Assembly: GCA_947588815.1 (NCBI GenBank)
Contig: CANQAG010000010.1
Location: 1-48,740 of the forward strand
Reading direction: 5' to 3'
DNA length: 48,740 bases
DNA from: an uncultured Bacilli bacterium
Lineage (GTDB): Bacteria > Bacillota_I > Bacilli_A > RFN20 > CAG-449
Shown here: positions 24,430 to 32,692 of the stretch, piece by piece
How the letters are laid out: each line of letters starts with the position of its first letter
Numbering within the stretch: the stretch's first letter is position 1
Notes under the pieces: model-generated
Database searches by the model: none
What the model saw: only the letters and a program-made list of their open reading frames with translations
Told to the model about the DNA's origin: nothing
Position numbers and translations under genes: made by a program

Positions 24430-27400
24430 ATGAAATTATTAACTAAGATGCGCCTTATTAACTGGCATTATTTTCAAAATGTAACGATGGATTTCGGCAA
24501 AGTTAACTTTTTGACCGGTGAAAATGCTTCCGGAAAATCGACTCTTATCGATGCGATGCAAGTGGTTTTGCTTGGAGATACGACCGGAAGATCGTTTAAC
24601 AAAGCCGCTAATGAGAAATCCGGACGTACTTTAAAAAGTTACTTGCGCGGACAAACCGGGGGAGATGGAAAAGGGAGCGTCACTTATTTAAGAAGCGGTC
24701 GCTTTTCGTCTTATATCGCGATGCAGTTTCACGATGACTATGAAGACTGTGATTTCACGATGGGTATCGTCTTTGACGTCTATGACGATGGCAGTGAAGA
24801 ACACAAATTTTTCATTTTAGACAGTGAATTTCCAAGCAACAATTTCGTGGTTGACGACGTTCCGATGTCATATGAAACCCTTTTGCAATTTTTCAAAGAA
24901 AATTACGATGGACGCTTCATCTTTACGGAAACTAACGCTCAATACCAAAAATTGCTCAAAAAGAAATTCGGTAATTTGTCCGATAAATATTTTTCACTAT
25001 TTAAAAAGGCGGTCTCTTTTCAACCGATCACCAATATCGAACAATTCATCACCGATTATGTTTGCGATGTTCCAAGCGAAATCAATATCGATGTGATGCA
25101 AGAAAATATCCGTCAATACAAAAAATTGGAAATCGAAGCGGAAGCTATGCAAGTAAAAATCAAAAAACTTGAAGACATTCAAGAAGTCTACAATCAATTT
25201 GCTAGCAAAAAAGATGAATTGAATCTAGCCAGTTACATTTCTAAACGTGTGACTTATCAAATGCATCTCAATCGGATACAGACGCTGCGCGATGATATCA
25301 CCGCTTCAAAAGAACGTCTTCAAGAAATCGATCGCGAAGTTCAAGAACTTGAAAATCAAAGCAAAGAACTCAACACTTTAAAAGAACAATACATCGCTTC
25401 GAAAGTTGGAAACGGAGCTTATCAATTGACCGCCGATTTGAAAAATTCAAGGACACGGACCAAAGAGAAAATCGAACGACTTGAAGCAAGCATCAACGAC
25501 ATTCAAAAGAAATTCGGTTCCTATATCAACGAATTTAATAATTTGGCGAATAAAGTAGAAGCTTGCTTTGAAAGTCTCAAAGAAGACCAACTGACCTCAA
25601 GCATCGATTCAAAAGCGATTCTTTCTGCTTGCAAAGAGGTTAGAGATACTGCCTCCAAATTGCGACAGGTGCTTCAAACGAAAGAAAATATCGAACCGCA
25701 GGTAATCGGCGATTTCCGCGATGCGACGATCGCTTTTAAAAGTGCTTGCGGCGAATTGGCTTTCTCTTTGAAAAAAGATCTTGCGACATTGGTGCAAGAT
25801 ATCAATTATACCAAACAGCAACAAGCCAATAGCGATATCGGCGGCAAACTTTACGACTATCAATTAGTTCAAGTCCGCAACCAACTCGAAAATGCGCTTT
25901 CCAATCATTATGGTAAAAAAATCAAAGTTTACATTTACGCCGATTTGGTCGATGTCAAATCACCAAAATGGGTGAATGCTATCGAAGGTTTTATCTCTTC
26001 GCAAAAACTCAATATGTTTGTTGAAGAAGAGTATTACGATGCAGCCAATCGAATTTTACCGGAAATCATGCGCCGCAATCACTATTATCGAACTGGGCTT
26101 GTCGACAGTGAAAAATTGCATGAGCAAAATTTCATCGCGGAACGCAATTCTTTGGCCGAAGAAATTTTAACGGATCATGACGGCGCGCGTGACTACACCA
26201 ACTTCTTGATGGGTCGCATTTACAAATGCGCCGATTTGAGCGAAGCTCGCGCTAGAGGTCGTGGCATTACTCCTACCTGTGAAGGTTATCGAAATTTCTC
26301 TTCGTTTGTAATTCCCGAAAGCAATTATAAATACGCGCTTTTAGGTCGCCAGATTTCAAAAGAGAGTTTGAAGCAAACCGAAGAAGAATTGGCTTTAAAG
26401 GAACGTTTGGCTGAAACTTATCGAACGGTGATCGCGTTATTGCAAGAGGTCAATGGTCAAGACGTGATTAACAACAACGAATTGAACAGCGCGACCGCTG
26501 CTTTAAATGAGGCTGAAAGTCTTGAAGGTTTACGCCGTAACTTAAAAACTTACGAAGCGGAACTTGAAGAGTCGGGTTCTTCGGAAATTTCGGTTCTCGA
26601 CGAGAAAATCAATCGGATCAATCTCGATCTTGAAAATATCGCCAATGAGATTCAAGAATTAGTGATGCAAAAAGGTACTTTAAAAGCTACCATTCAAAAT
26701 ATCAATGACGAAAAGATTCCTTTTGAAATGAACACCGCTTCTGCTTTGCTCAAAGAACTAGAAGAAAAATTCGATCAAGAGTTTGTCAACAATGTGGCGA
26801 TGGTTACTTTCCATAACGAAGAGGAAACTGGCGATTCATTACCGCAGATAAGAGAACGTTACGATGAAATTTACATCAAAGCCCAAAATAAGATCAACAG
26901 TCTTAAGGCGGCTTTGTTTGAGTTGCGGCGTGATTATGTCCTCACTTATCGCCTCAGTTACGATGTTCAAGCCGAAAACAACGACGATTACGAACGCGAT
27001 TTAATCAACATCCGCGACGTCAAACTGCCTGAATATCAAGAAAAGATTCAAGACGCTTACGAAAAGGCTTCAAAAGAATTCAAAGATCACTTTATTCATA
27101 AACTCAACACGTCGATCAATATGGCGATTGCACGAATTGAAGAACTAAATGAAGCGATTCGCGACTCGCAATTCGGCGAAGACACCTATGAATTCCGCGT
27201 CGAACCACGCAGTGAATATCTCGATTACTACAACATGATTATGGACGATCTGCTTTTGACAAGCGGCAATGACGAAACTTATCTTGAAAAGTACAAAGAG
27301 ACGATGGATAGTCTCTTTAAAGCCATCGGCGATGTTTCCAACTCGCGCGATCAAAATGCGGTCTTGGAACAAAATGTAGCTAAATTTACCGATTATCGTT

Positions 27401-27783
27401 CTTATTTGTTATTCGACTTGCTTTCGAAAAAAGGCGATCGTGTCAATTCGTTATCATATATGATCAATCAAGCTTCAGGGGGCGAGACGCAGACTCCGTT
27501 CTATATTTCGATTTTGGCATCTTTCTCGCAACTTTATCGTATCAATGGTAGTAAGAGCACCTCTAATTGCACGCGACTTGTGATCTTCGACGAAGCTTTC
27601 TCAAAGATGGATAGCGCTAGAATTATCGAGGCGATTGCGATCCTTGAAAAGTTCGGACTTCAAGTGATTCTTTCAGCACCACCAGATAAGGTGCAACACA
27701 TCTCGAAGATCGCCGACGAAACTTTGGTCGTGACAAGAAATAACAATCGTTCTCAAGTCGGTCGCTTTGAAATCCGTGTTTAA
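24430..27783 (+). CDS. jetC: JetC/MksB-like SMC ATPase
   Basis: The motor subunit: 1117 residues with ABC-type head halves at both ends joined by long coiled coils. Walker A is GENASGKST at 30-38 (K36). The ABC signature ASGGETQ is at about 1015-1021, and Walker B LVIFDEAFSKMD lies at about 1048-1059. Coiled-coil regions (about 230-370 and 640-960) flank a central globular part (about 470-620) that would be the hinge. This is the MukB/JetC layout, shorter than Smc-type proteins by sequence style and lacking an SMC hinge motif I recognise. All ATPase motifs are intact. In known Wadjet systems JetABC extrudes DNA loops and JetD cuts; here no JetD gene follows. Confidence 0.93.
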   Translation: MKLLTKMRLINWHYFQNVTMDFGKVNFLTGENASGKSTLIDAMQVVLLGDTTGRSFNKAANEKSGRTLKSYLRGQTGGDGKGSVTYLRSGRFSSYIAMQFHDDYEDCDFTMGIVFDVYDDGSEEHKFFILDSEFPSNNFVVDDVPMSYETLLQFFKENYDGRFIFTETNAQYQKLLKKKFGNLSDKYFSLFKKAVSFQPITNIEQFITDYVCDVPSEINIDVMQENIRQYKKLEIEAEAMQVKIKKLEDIQEVYNQFASKKDELNLASYISKRVTYQMHLNRIQTLRDDITASKERLQEIDREVQELENQSKELNTLKEQYIASKVGNGAYQLTADLKNSRTRTKEKIERLEASINDIQKKFGSYINEFNNLANKVEACFESLKEDQLTSSIDSKAILSACKEVRDTASKLRQVLQTKENIEPQVIGDFRDATIAFKSACGELAFSLKKDLATLVQDINYTKQQQANSDIGGKLYDYQLVQVRNQLENALSNHYGKKIKVYIYADLVDVKSPKWVNAIEGFISSQKLNMFVEEEYYDAANRILPEIMRRNHYYRTGLVDSEKLHEQNFIAERNSLAEEILTDHDGARDYTNFLMGRIYKCADLSEARARGRGITPTCEGYRNFSSFVIPESNYKYALLGRQISKESLKQTEEELALKERLAETYRTVIALLQEVNGQDVINNNELNSATAALNEAESLEGLRRNLKTYEAELEESGSSEISVLDEKINRINLDLENIANEIQELVMQKGTLKATIQNINDEKIPFEMNTASALLKELEEKFDQEFVNNVAMVTFHNEEETGDSLPQIRERYDEIYIKAQNKINSLKAALFELRRDYVLTYRLSYDVQAENNDDYERDLINIRDVKLPEYQEKIQDAYEKASKEFKDHFIHKLNTSINMAIARIEELNEAIRDSQFGEDTYEFRVEPRSEYLDYYNMIMDDLLLTSGNDETYLEKYKETMDSLFKAIGDVSNSRDQNAVLEQNVAKFTDYRSYLLFDLLSKKGDRVNSLSYMINQASGGETQTPFYISILASFSQLYRINGSKSTSNCTRLVIFDEAFSKMDSARIIEAIAILEKFGLQVILSAPPDKVQHISKIADETLVVTRNNNRSQVGRFEIRV

Positions 27784-27795
27784 ATATTTTATATC

Positions 27796-27824
27796 TTGCA
27801 TTTATTGCTAAAAGAAAATATAAT
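27796..27824 (+). promoter_or_regulatory. Promoter of the small membrane protein gene
   Basis: TTGCAT (27796-27801) and a perfect TATAAT (27819-27824) are 17 bp apart. This separates the gene at 27851 from the jetABC operon. Confidence 0.75.
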
Positions 27825-27850
27825 CAAAATGAAAGTGTAGGTAAATTATT

Positions 27851-28315
27851 ATGAATATGCTTCTCGGCGTTGTGTTTCCATTTGAATCACTTGATATTCT
27901 ACAAGCTTTAGTCATCATCGGCGTGATGCTGCTTCCAATTTTCTTTTCATCCTTTGTATGTCGCTTTAGAAGTTGGATCGCAGGACTTTTCAATTTTATC
28001 GCGCTTTTGGCGATTTTAAATTTCGTGCTTCATTTAGATGCACTAAAAGATTTCTTTGGTAAAACCGATGGATATATGCCGTATGTCACTTATGGTCTTA
28101 CTCTTGTAACTTATCCTATCGATGTGGTAAACACCATTATCTGCGATTTCATTAAAACTTCATTGTCATCTGTTTCCTTACCGCAGATTGTTGTCGATGT
28201 TATCAACAACGAAATCACTTACCTCTGTTTGTGGGTGATCTTGGCTCTTATCGCGTTCTTGGTCTTTAAAAAGAGACGTAAAAAGAGACACGAATTCGAC
28301 GACTACGATGAATAG
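27851..28315 (+). CDS. Hypothetical multi-pass membrane protein
   Basis: Not recognised. The 154 residues contain about four hydrophobic segments (about 16-36, 42-62, 78-100 and 122-146) and a very basic then acidic C-terminal tail (KKRRKKRHEFDDYDE), which should be cytoplasmic. Its own promoter stands in front and a terminator behind, so it is a single-gene unit. It is therefore not part of the jetABC operon, and it has no resemblance to the JetD nuclease. Confidence 0.7.
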   Translation: MNMLLGVVFPFESLDILQALVIIGVMLLPIFFSSFVCRFRSWIAGLFNFIALLAILNFVLHLDALKDFFGKTDGYMPYVTYGLTLVTYPIDVVNTIICDFIKTSLSSVSLPQIVVDVINNEITYLCLWVILALIAFLVFKKRRKKRHEFDDYDE

Positions 28316-28343
28316 AAAACTTCCTGAAAAGGAAGTTTTTTTT
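28316..28343 (+). terminator. Terminator after the small membrane protein gene
   Basis: AAAACTTCC (28317-28325) and GGAAGTTTT (28331-28339) form a perfect 9-bp stem with loop TGAAA, followed by T to 28343. Confidence 0.9.
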
Positions 28344-28400
28344 ATTCGTTTTCTTATCATAATTCTTTTTTTTGATGCACATACATTATTAGGTGATTAT

Positions 28401-29381
28401 ATGTGTACGGCAATTAGGTGGAAATGGAAAGAGCAAGCATTTTTCGGAAGAACTTTGGATAGTGCCGAAATGTTTGCGCAAAAGGTCGTGATTACGCCAC
28501 GAAATTATCAGTTTAAATTCAATTATTGCGAAATTGAAGATCGCCATCTGGCGATTATTGGAATGGCGACCGTCTACAAAAATTATCCGTTATACGCTGA
28601 AGCGGTAAACGAAAAAGGACTTTGTATCGCGGCATTAGAATTTCCGAGCAATTCGCATTATTTTCCGTTTTATCCTAGCAAAGTCAACATCACGCCATTT
28701 GAGATAATTCCGTTTATTTTGCGACAATGTCAAAATATTGCGGAAGTCAAAGAAATCATAAAAAAAACACAGTTGGTCGATAAGAGTTTCGATGAGATTG
28801 TGTTGACGGTGCCGTTACATTGGATGATTTCCGATAAGGAACAATCGATAGTCGTCGAATCGACTGAAAATGGTCTTAAGGTTTACGATGATATCTACAA
28901 CGTGATGACCAATAATCCGCCGTTTCCCTATCATCAGGAAAATATCGCCAATTATATCAATTTGACCTCGGCATATCCCTCTAATCGATTTAGCAAAGCC
29001 CTCGATTTGATGCCTTTTTCAAACGGGATGGGCGGATTAGGGCTTCCGGGAGATTTTTCTTCGCCGTCGCGGTTTGTCAAAGCGAGTTTTTTAACTTGCA
29101 ACAGTTTGCAAATCGAAAGTTACGATGAGGCGGTAGCGCAATTTTTTCACGTTCTTGACGCCGTGAGTCCGTTAAAAGGTTCAGTTAAAAATCAAAATCA
29201 AAACTGTGTCTACACCATCTATTCATGTTGCATTGATTTAAAAGAATCGATCTATTATTTTAAAACCTATTGGAACAATACTATAAACGCTGTTACTTTG
29301 GACCATGAAAATTGTGATGGGAGCGATCTTATCGTCTATCAAATCGATTTTAGACACTCATCATTTTTGTATTTAAATTAA
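28401..29381 (+). CDS. Choloylglycine hydrolase family protein (bile salt hydrolase or penicillin V acylase)
   Basis: An Ntn-hydrolase of 326 residues. The start at 28401 is set by Cys 2 (MCTAIRW), the nucleophile exposed after Met removal; the upstream extension in frame is not used and runs through the terminator. Family residues visible: GRTLD (R17, D20), TNNP (the Asn near 175) and SRF (the Arg near 225-230). GGLGLPGDFSSPSRFVKA matches the conserved block of bile salt hydrolases. One difference: the segment NEKGLCIAALEFP has Glu where bile salt hydrolases usually have Asn (GLNFP). There is no signal peptide, so it is cytoplasmic. Bile salt hydrolysis would fit a gut host, but penicillin V acylase or N-acyl-homoserine-lactone activity is possible in this family. 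Confidence 0.88.
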   Translation: MCTAIRWKWKEQAFFGRTLDSAEMFAQKVVITPRNYQFKFNYCEIEDRHLAIIGMATVYKNYPLYAEAVNEKGLCIAALEFPSNSHYFPFYPSKVNITPFEIIPFILRQCQNIAEVKEIIKKTQLVDKSFDEIVLTVPLHWMISDKEQSIVVESTENGLKVYDDIYNVMTNNPPFPYHQENIANYINLTSAYPSNRFSKALDLMPFSNGMGGLGLPGDFSSPSRFVKASFLTCNSLQIESYDEAVAQFFHVLDAVSPLKGSVKNQNQNCVYTIYSCCIDLKESIYYFKTYWNNTINAVTLDHENCDGSDLIVYQIDFRHSSFLYLN

Positions 29382-29470
29382 ATTTTTTCTTTTAACAAAG
29401 AAACGCCACAAAATTTCTCTTGAAAAAAACGCAAAATTTAATGTTCGAGACTATTTTTTTTCAATCATCA

Positions 29471-29479
29471 TGTTATAAT
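29471..29479 (+). promoter_or_regulatory. Extended -10 promoter of the glycogen operon
   Basis: TG-T-TATAAT (29471-29479) is an extended -10 element 20 bases before the first gene. There is no good -35, as expected for this promoter class. It would drive the membrane protein gene and glgC-glgD-glgA. Confidence 0.6.
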
Positions 29480-29498
29480 AGAAAAAGAGGTAGAGCAT

Positions 29499-30455
29499 AT
29501 GAAAAACTATTCAATTGCCGGACGTACTGTTGTCCGTTATCGTAGAAAATTATTGTTTTGGCGAAATTTTGTGAGTCTTCTTTTATTTGTGTTACTAGAA
29601 GGAGCTCTTGTAGTGTTCGCTTTGTACACTTTGCAACTTGTTAATTTTGGCGAGTTGCCAAGTTTTATTCCTGCACCGCTCAATCTTCGTTTCTTTAAAG
29701 AGAGACGCCTTTATGACGGACTTATCTATGCTGGAGTCGGACTTGTCTTTTTAGGTTTGATTTGGCTTATAAGACATTTGCAATATCGATCCAGTGATCG
29801 TAAATATCGTAAACGATATCTCGAAATTTTATTTGAAGAAGCGCATCTTCACGATTTGAATCTTTTTGTAAAAAATAATCCGACCGTCAACGATTTTGAA
29901 AAAGAAGAGGCTAAAATGTTAGGTTACAATTCATTTAAGTACCTCAGTTCTTATAGTGACGCTTCAACTGACACGGTCATCGAAATGACCCAAGTTCGCT
30001 ATACTCGTAAAAATAATGGTTATGGATTGTTGATTACCACATATCTAGATCAAGCGATCAATGGATTTATGCAACTCCGTAAATGCGGTGTGCCCGGAAT
30101 TCAAGAATATCGCGATAAAGCGGTGCTTCACTTCGGGCATGAAAGCACCCAATTCTTACGTAATTGCGCGGTGTTTTCAACTTTGGAACGCGAAACTTAC
30201 AAGTTGTTGCGTAACGGACTTGAAAGCTCGGTATTCGCTTTTGGAAAATTTGTGCAATCGAACTGGATCGTCACTTACTATGACAATCGCTTGGTGATTA
30301 TGTTAGATGGGTGGCGCTTAAGATTGATGCGTCCGTTGAAATGGAAACCGCGTCCCAATGAACTTGACACCCAAGTTGAAGGTTTGAAAAAACTGCATCA
30401 ACAAGTATTCATGTTGATCGATTCGATAAAAAATTGGAATATCGGGGAGCACTAA
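29499..30455 (+). CDS. Unknown two-helix membrane protein leading the glycogen operon
   Basis: Not recognised. The 318 residues have a basic N-terminus (RTVVRYRRKLLFWR), two membrane helices (about 24-46 and 74-92), and then a roughly 220-residue cytoplasmic domain that is mixed alpha/beta and rich in Arg and Tyr (FMQLRKCGVPGIQEYRDKAV..., LVIMLDGWRLRLMRPLKWKPR). It has no motif of an enzyme that I know. It is 3 bases from glgC and shares its promoter, so it is expected to be made with the ADP-glucose pathway. It might place glycogen synthesis at the membrane, or just be co-expressed. Confidence 0.75.
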   Translation: MKNYSIAGRTVVRYRRKLLFWRNFVSLLLFVLLEGALVVFALYTLQLVNFGELPSFIPAPLNLRFFKERRLYDGLIYAGVGLVFLGLIWLIRHLQYRSSDRKYRKRYLEILFEEAHLHDLNLFVKNNPTVNDFEKEEAKMLGYNSFKYLSSYSDASTDTVIEMTQVRYTRKNNGYGLLITTYLDQAINGFMQLRKCGVPGIQEYRDKAVLHFGHESTQFLRNCAVFSTLERETYKLLRNGLESSVFAFGKFVQSNWIVTYYDNRLVIMLDGWRLRLMRPLKWKPRPNELDTQVEGLKKLHQQVFMLIDSIKNWNIGEH

Positions 30456-30458
30456 ACG

Positions 30459-31571
30459 ATGCAAACTGAAATCGTAGCGATGATTCTTGCCGGTGGCAAG
30501 GGTACAAGATTAGAGTCTTTAACCAAAAAGATGGCGAAATCGGCGGTCTTTTTTGGCGGAAAGTACCGCATCATTGATTTTACGATGTCAAATTGCGCTC
30601 ATTCCGGGATCAATAACGTCTGGGTTTTAACCCAATATGAATCGATCTCTTTAAACAATTATATCGGCAACGGATCTCATTGGGGAATCGACGGAAACCG
30701 TTCTAAAACCGGCGTATTGACGCCTAGACAACATGAAGACGGTATCAGTTGGTACCAAGGCACCGCGGATGCGATTTATCAAAATCTCGAATTTATCGAT
30801 GAAATAAATCCCAAATACGTAATTATTCTTTCAGGTGACCAAATTTACAAGATGAACTATGCTAAGATGTTGGCATTTCATCGAGAAAAGAATGCAGATG
30901 TTACTATCGCTTCTATCACGGTCGAAAAGAAAGACGTCTCGCGTTTTGGGATTTTAAAATTCGATGAAAATCGCTTGATTACCGCCTTTATCGAAAAGCC
31001 GACCGCGAGCGATTCTCTTACCGCGTCAATGGGAATTTACATTTTCAATTACGACATATTAAAGAAAGTCCTCATCAGCAATAAAGTCGGCGGCAATAAT
31101 AATTACGATTTCGGCAAAAACATCATTCCTTATATTCTCGAACAAAAGTTAAAAGTGTACGCTTTTCCATATGTTGGATATTGGCGTGACGTAGGAACAA
31201 TCGAGTCATTATGGCGCGCCAACATGGATTTAATCGACGGCGATCCTTTAGGATTATACGCTGACGATAGTTTTAAAATACTTTCAGAAGACACCCGTTC
31301 CTTGCCGCAATACATCGGTCATCACGCTTTGATTTCTGATTCAATCATTAATCAAGGAGTCAAATGTGACGGAAAAGTTTTTCACTCCGTGATCTTTACC
31401 GATGTGATCATTGAAGAGGGTGCGGAGATTTACGATTCGGTGATTATGCCTGGGGCTATCATTCGTCGCGACGCGATTATTCATAAGGCGATTATCGCAA
31501 GTGGCGTTGAAGTTATTAAAGAGCGGAAGATCAACCCCGACAATAAGAAGATCGTTTTAATAGGAAAGTAG
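30459..31571 (+). CDS. glgC: Glucose-1-phosphate adenylyltransferase, catalytic subunit
   Basis: Makes ADP-glucose from glucose-1-phosphate and ATP, the committed step to bacterial glycogen. The 370 residues begin with the nucleotidyltransferase signature AGGKGTRL (11-18) and KSAVFFGGKYRIIDF (27-41). The WYQGTADA block follows near 90, then the sugar-phosphate-binding VGYWRDVGTIESLW (near 236-249) and a C-terminal left-handed beta-helix of hexapeptide repeats (about 285-370). The usual KPAVPFGGK reads KSAVFFGGK here, a small departure. GGGGAG precedes the ATG. It lies in the order unknown-glgC-glgD-glgA. Confidence 0.96.
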   Translation: MQTEIVAMILAGGKGTRLESLTKKMAKSAVFFGGKYRIIDFTMSNCAHSGINNVWVLTQYESISLNNYIGNGSHWGIDGNRSKTGVLTPRQHEDGISWYQGTADAIYQNLEFIDEINPKYVIILSGDQIYKMNYAKMLAFHREKNADVTIASITVEKKDVSRFGILKFDENRLITAFIEKPTASDSLTASMGIYIFNYDILKKVLISNKVGGNNNYDFGKNIIPYILEQKLKVYAFPYVGYWRDVGTIESLWRANMDLIDGDPLGLYADDSFKILSEDTRSLPQYIGHHALISDSIINQGVKCDGKVFHSVIFTDVIIEEGAEIYDSVIMPGAIIRRDAIIHKAIIASGVEVIKERKINPDNKKIVLIGK

Positions 31572-31579
31572 GGATCATT

Positions 31580-32692
31580 ATGCCACGATTTTTAGGCCTA
31601 GTAAACTTACACGATTCGCCGCAACTTCGCGGGATAACTGAAACACGTCCGTTGGCGAGTGCGTCTTTTTTAGGGCGCTTTGCGTTCGTCGATTTTCCGT
31701 TATCGAACTTTTCCAATTCCAAAATCGATACCATCGGTATTTTGGTGAAAGAAAAACCGCGTTCTTTGATTAAGCACATCGGCTCTGGCAAAATGTGGAA
31801 TGCGAACACTAAAATCGGTTCGTTATCTTTGATGTATAACGAAAAGGGCGGTGCCGATTCGCTTTATAATCACGACATCAACAACATTATTGAAAATCGG
31901 TGGGTCATCGATCAAGCCGATGCCGATTACGTGTTGATTGCTCCGTGCCATTTGATCTATCGTCTCGATTTTTCAAAAGTGATTCATCAACATATCAAAA
32001 ATAAGAGCAAAATCACGATGGTTTATAAAACCATCAAACCGAGTGAAAAGAACGATTTTATCGATTGTGATTGTTTGATACTCGACCATCATAAACACGT
32101 CAAAATGATTCAAAAAAATTTCGGAAATGTCACCAATACACACATTTCGCTTGAAACATACGTTATATCACGTGACTTTTTGGAAGAATTATTCAATCGG
32201 GCGCAACGGGCGAGCGGCTTTTTTTCCTTGCGGGATATTCTTTCTTATGCCTGCTCGGAAATCGAGATTGACACTTACGAATACGAAGGATATTTACGAA
32301 ATTTCAACTCGTTAGAGCACTATTTTAAATATTCGCTTGAATTTCTTAAAAAGGATAATTTAGCTCTATTAGATGAAGATTGGCCGATTTTTACCCGCAC
32401 CTACGATTCGCCTCCGGTTCATTATACTGCGAGTGCTAAAGTACGCGATTCCTATATCGCCAATGGTTCGATCATCGAAGGAAAAGTGACTTCCAGCATT
32501 ATTTCTCGTTCTTGCAAAATCGAAAAAGGAGCCCACGTCCGCAACTGCATCGTTTTTTCAGAAGCGACGATCAAAAGCGGTACCATCATCGAAAACTGTG
32601 TGATCGATAAAAAAGCGACGATTGAGAATGTGCGAAAATTGGAAGGAGACGCAAAGATTCCGTTATATATCAAAGAAGGAGACAAAATTTAA
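31580..32692 (+). CDS. glgD: GlgD, regulatory/paralogous subunit of ADP-glucose pyrophosphorylase
   Basis: A paralogue of GlgC of the same length (370) whose N-terminus has lost the GGKGTRL nucleotide loop (it reads LVNLHDSPQLRGITETRPLASASFLGRFAFVDFPLSNF). This is the Firmicutes GlgD pattern, where a non-catalytic GlgD joins GlgC and raises its activity. The C-terminal part keeps hexapeptide repeats (AKVRDSYIANGSIIEGKVTSSIISRSC). Start 8 bases after glgC; its TAA overlaps the glgA start (TAATG), so translation is coupled. Confidence 0.94.
   Translation: MPRFLGLVNLHDSPQLRGITETRPLASASFLGRFAFVDFPLSNFSNSKIDTIGILVKEKPRSLIKHIGSGKMWNANTKIGSLSLMYNEKGGADSLYNHDINNIIENRWVIDQADADYVLIAPCHLIYRLDFSKVIHQHIKNKSKITMVYKTIKPSEKNDFIDCDCLILDHHKHVKMIQKNFGNVTNTHISLETYVISRDFLEELFNRAQRASGFFSLRDILSYACSEIEIDTYEYEGYLRNFNSLEHYFKYSLEFLKKDNLALLDEDWPIFTRTYDSPPVHYTASAKVRDSYIANGSIIEGKVTSSIISRSCKIEKGAHVRNCIVFSEATIKSGTIIENCVIDKKATIENVRKLEGDAKIPLYIKEGDKI

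Noticed and set aside
27851-28315. Candidate for the missing JetD nuclease because it follows jetC
   Set aside because: The product is a four-helix membrane protein of 154 residues with no Toprim-like motif, and it has its own strong promoter.
28308-28400. Longer N-terminus for the choloylglycine hydrolase
   Set aside because: The family needs Cys directly after the initiator Met; the extension also starts inside the preceding gene and reads through its terminator.
29382-29460. Terminator after the choloylglycine hydrolase gene
   Set aside because: A weak AT-only stem (TTTCTTT/AAAGAAA) is present but lacks GC pairs and a following T run.
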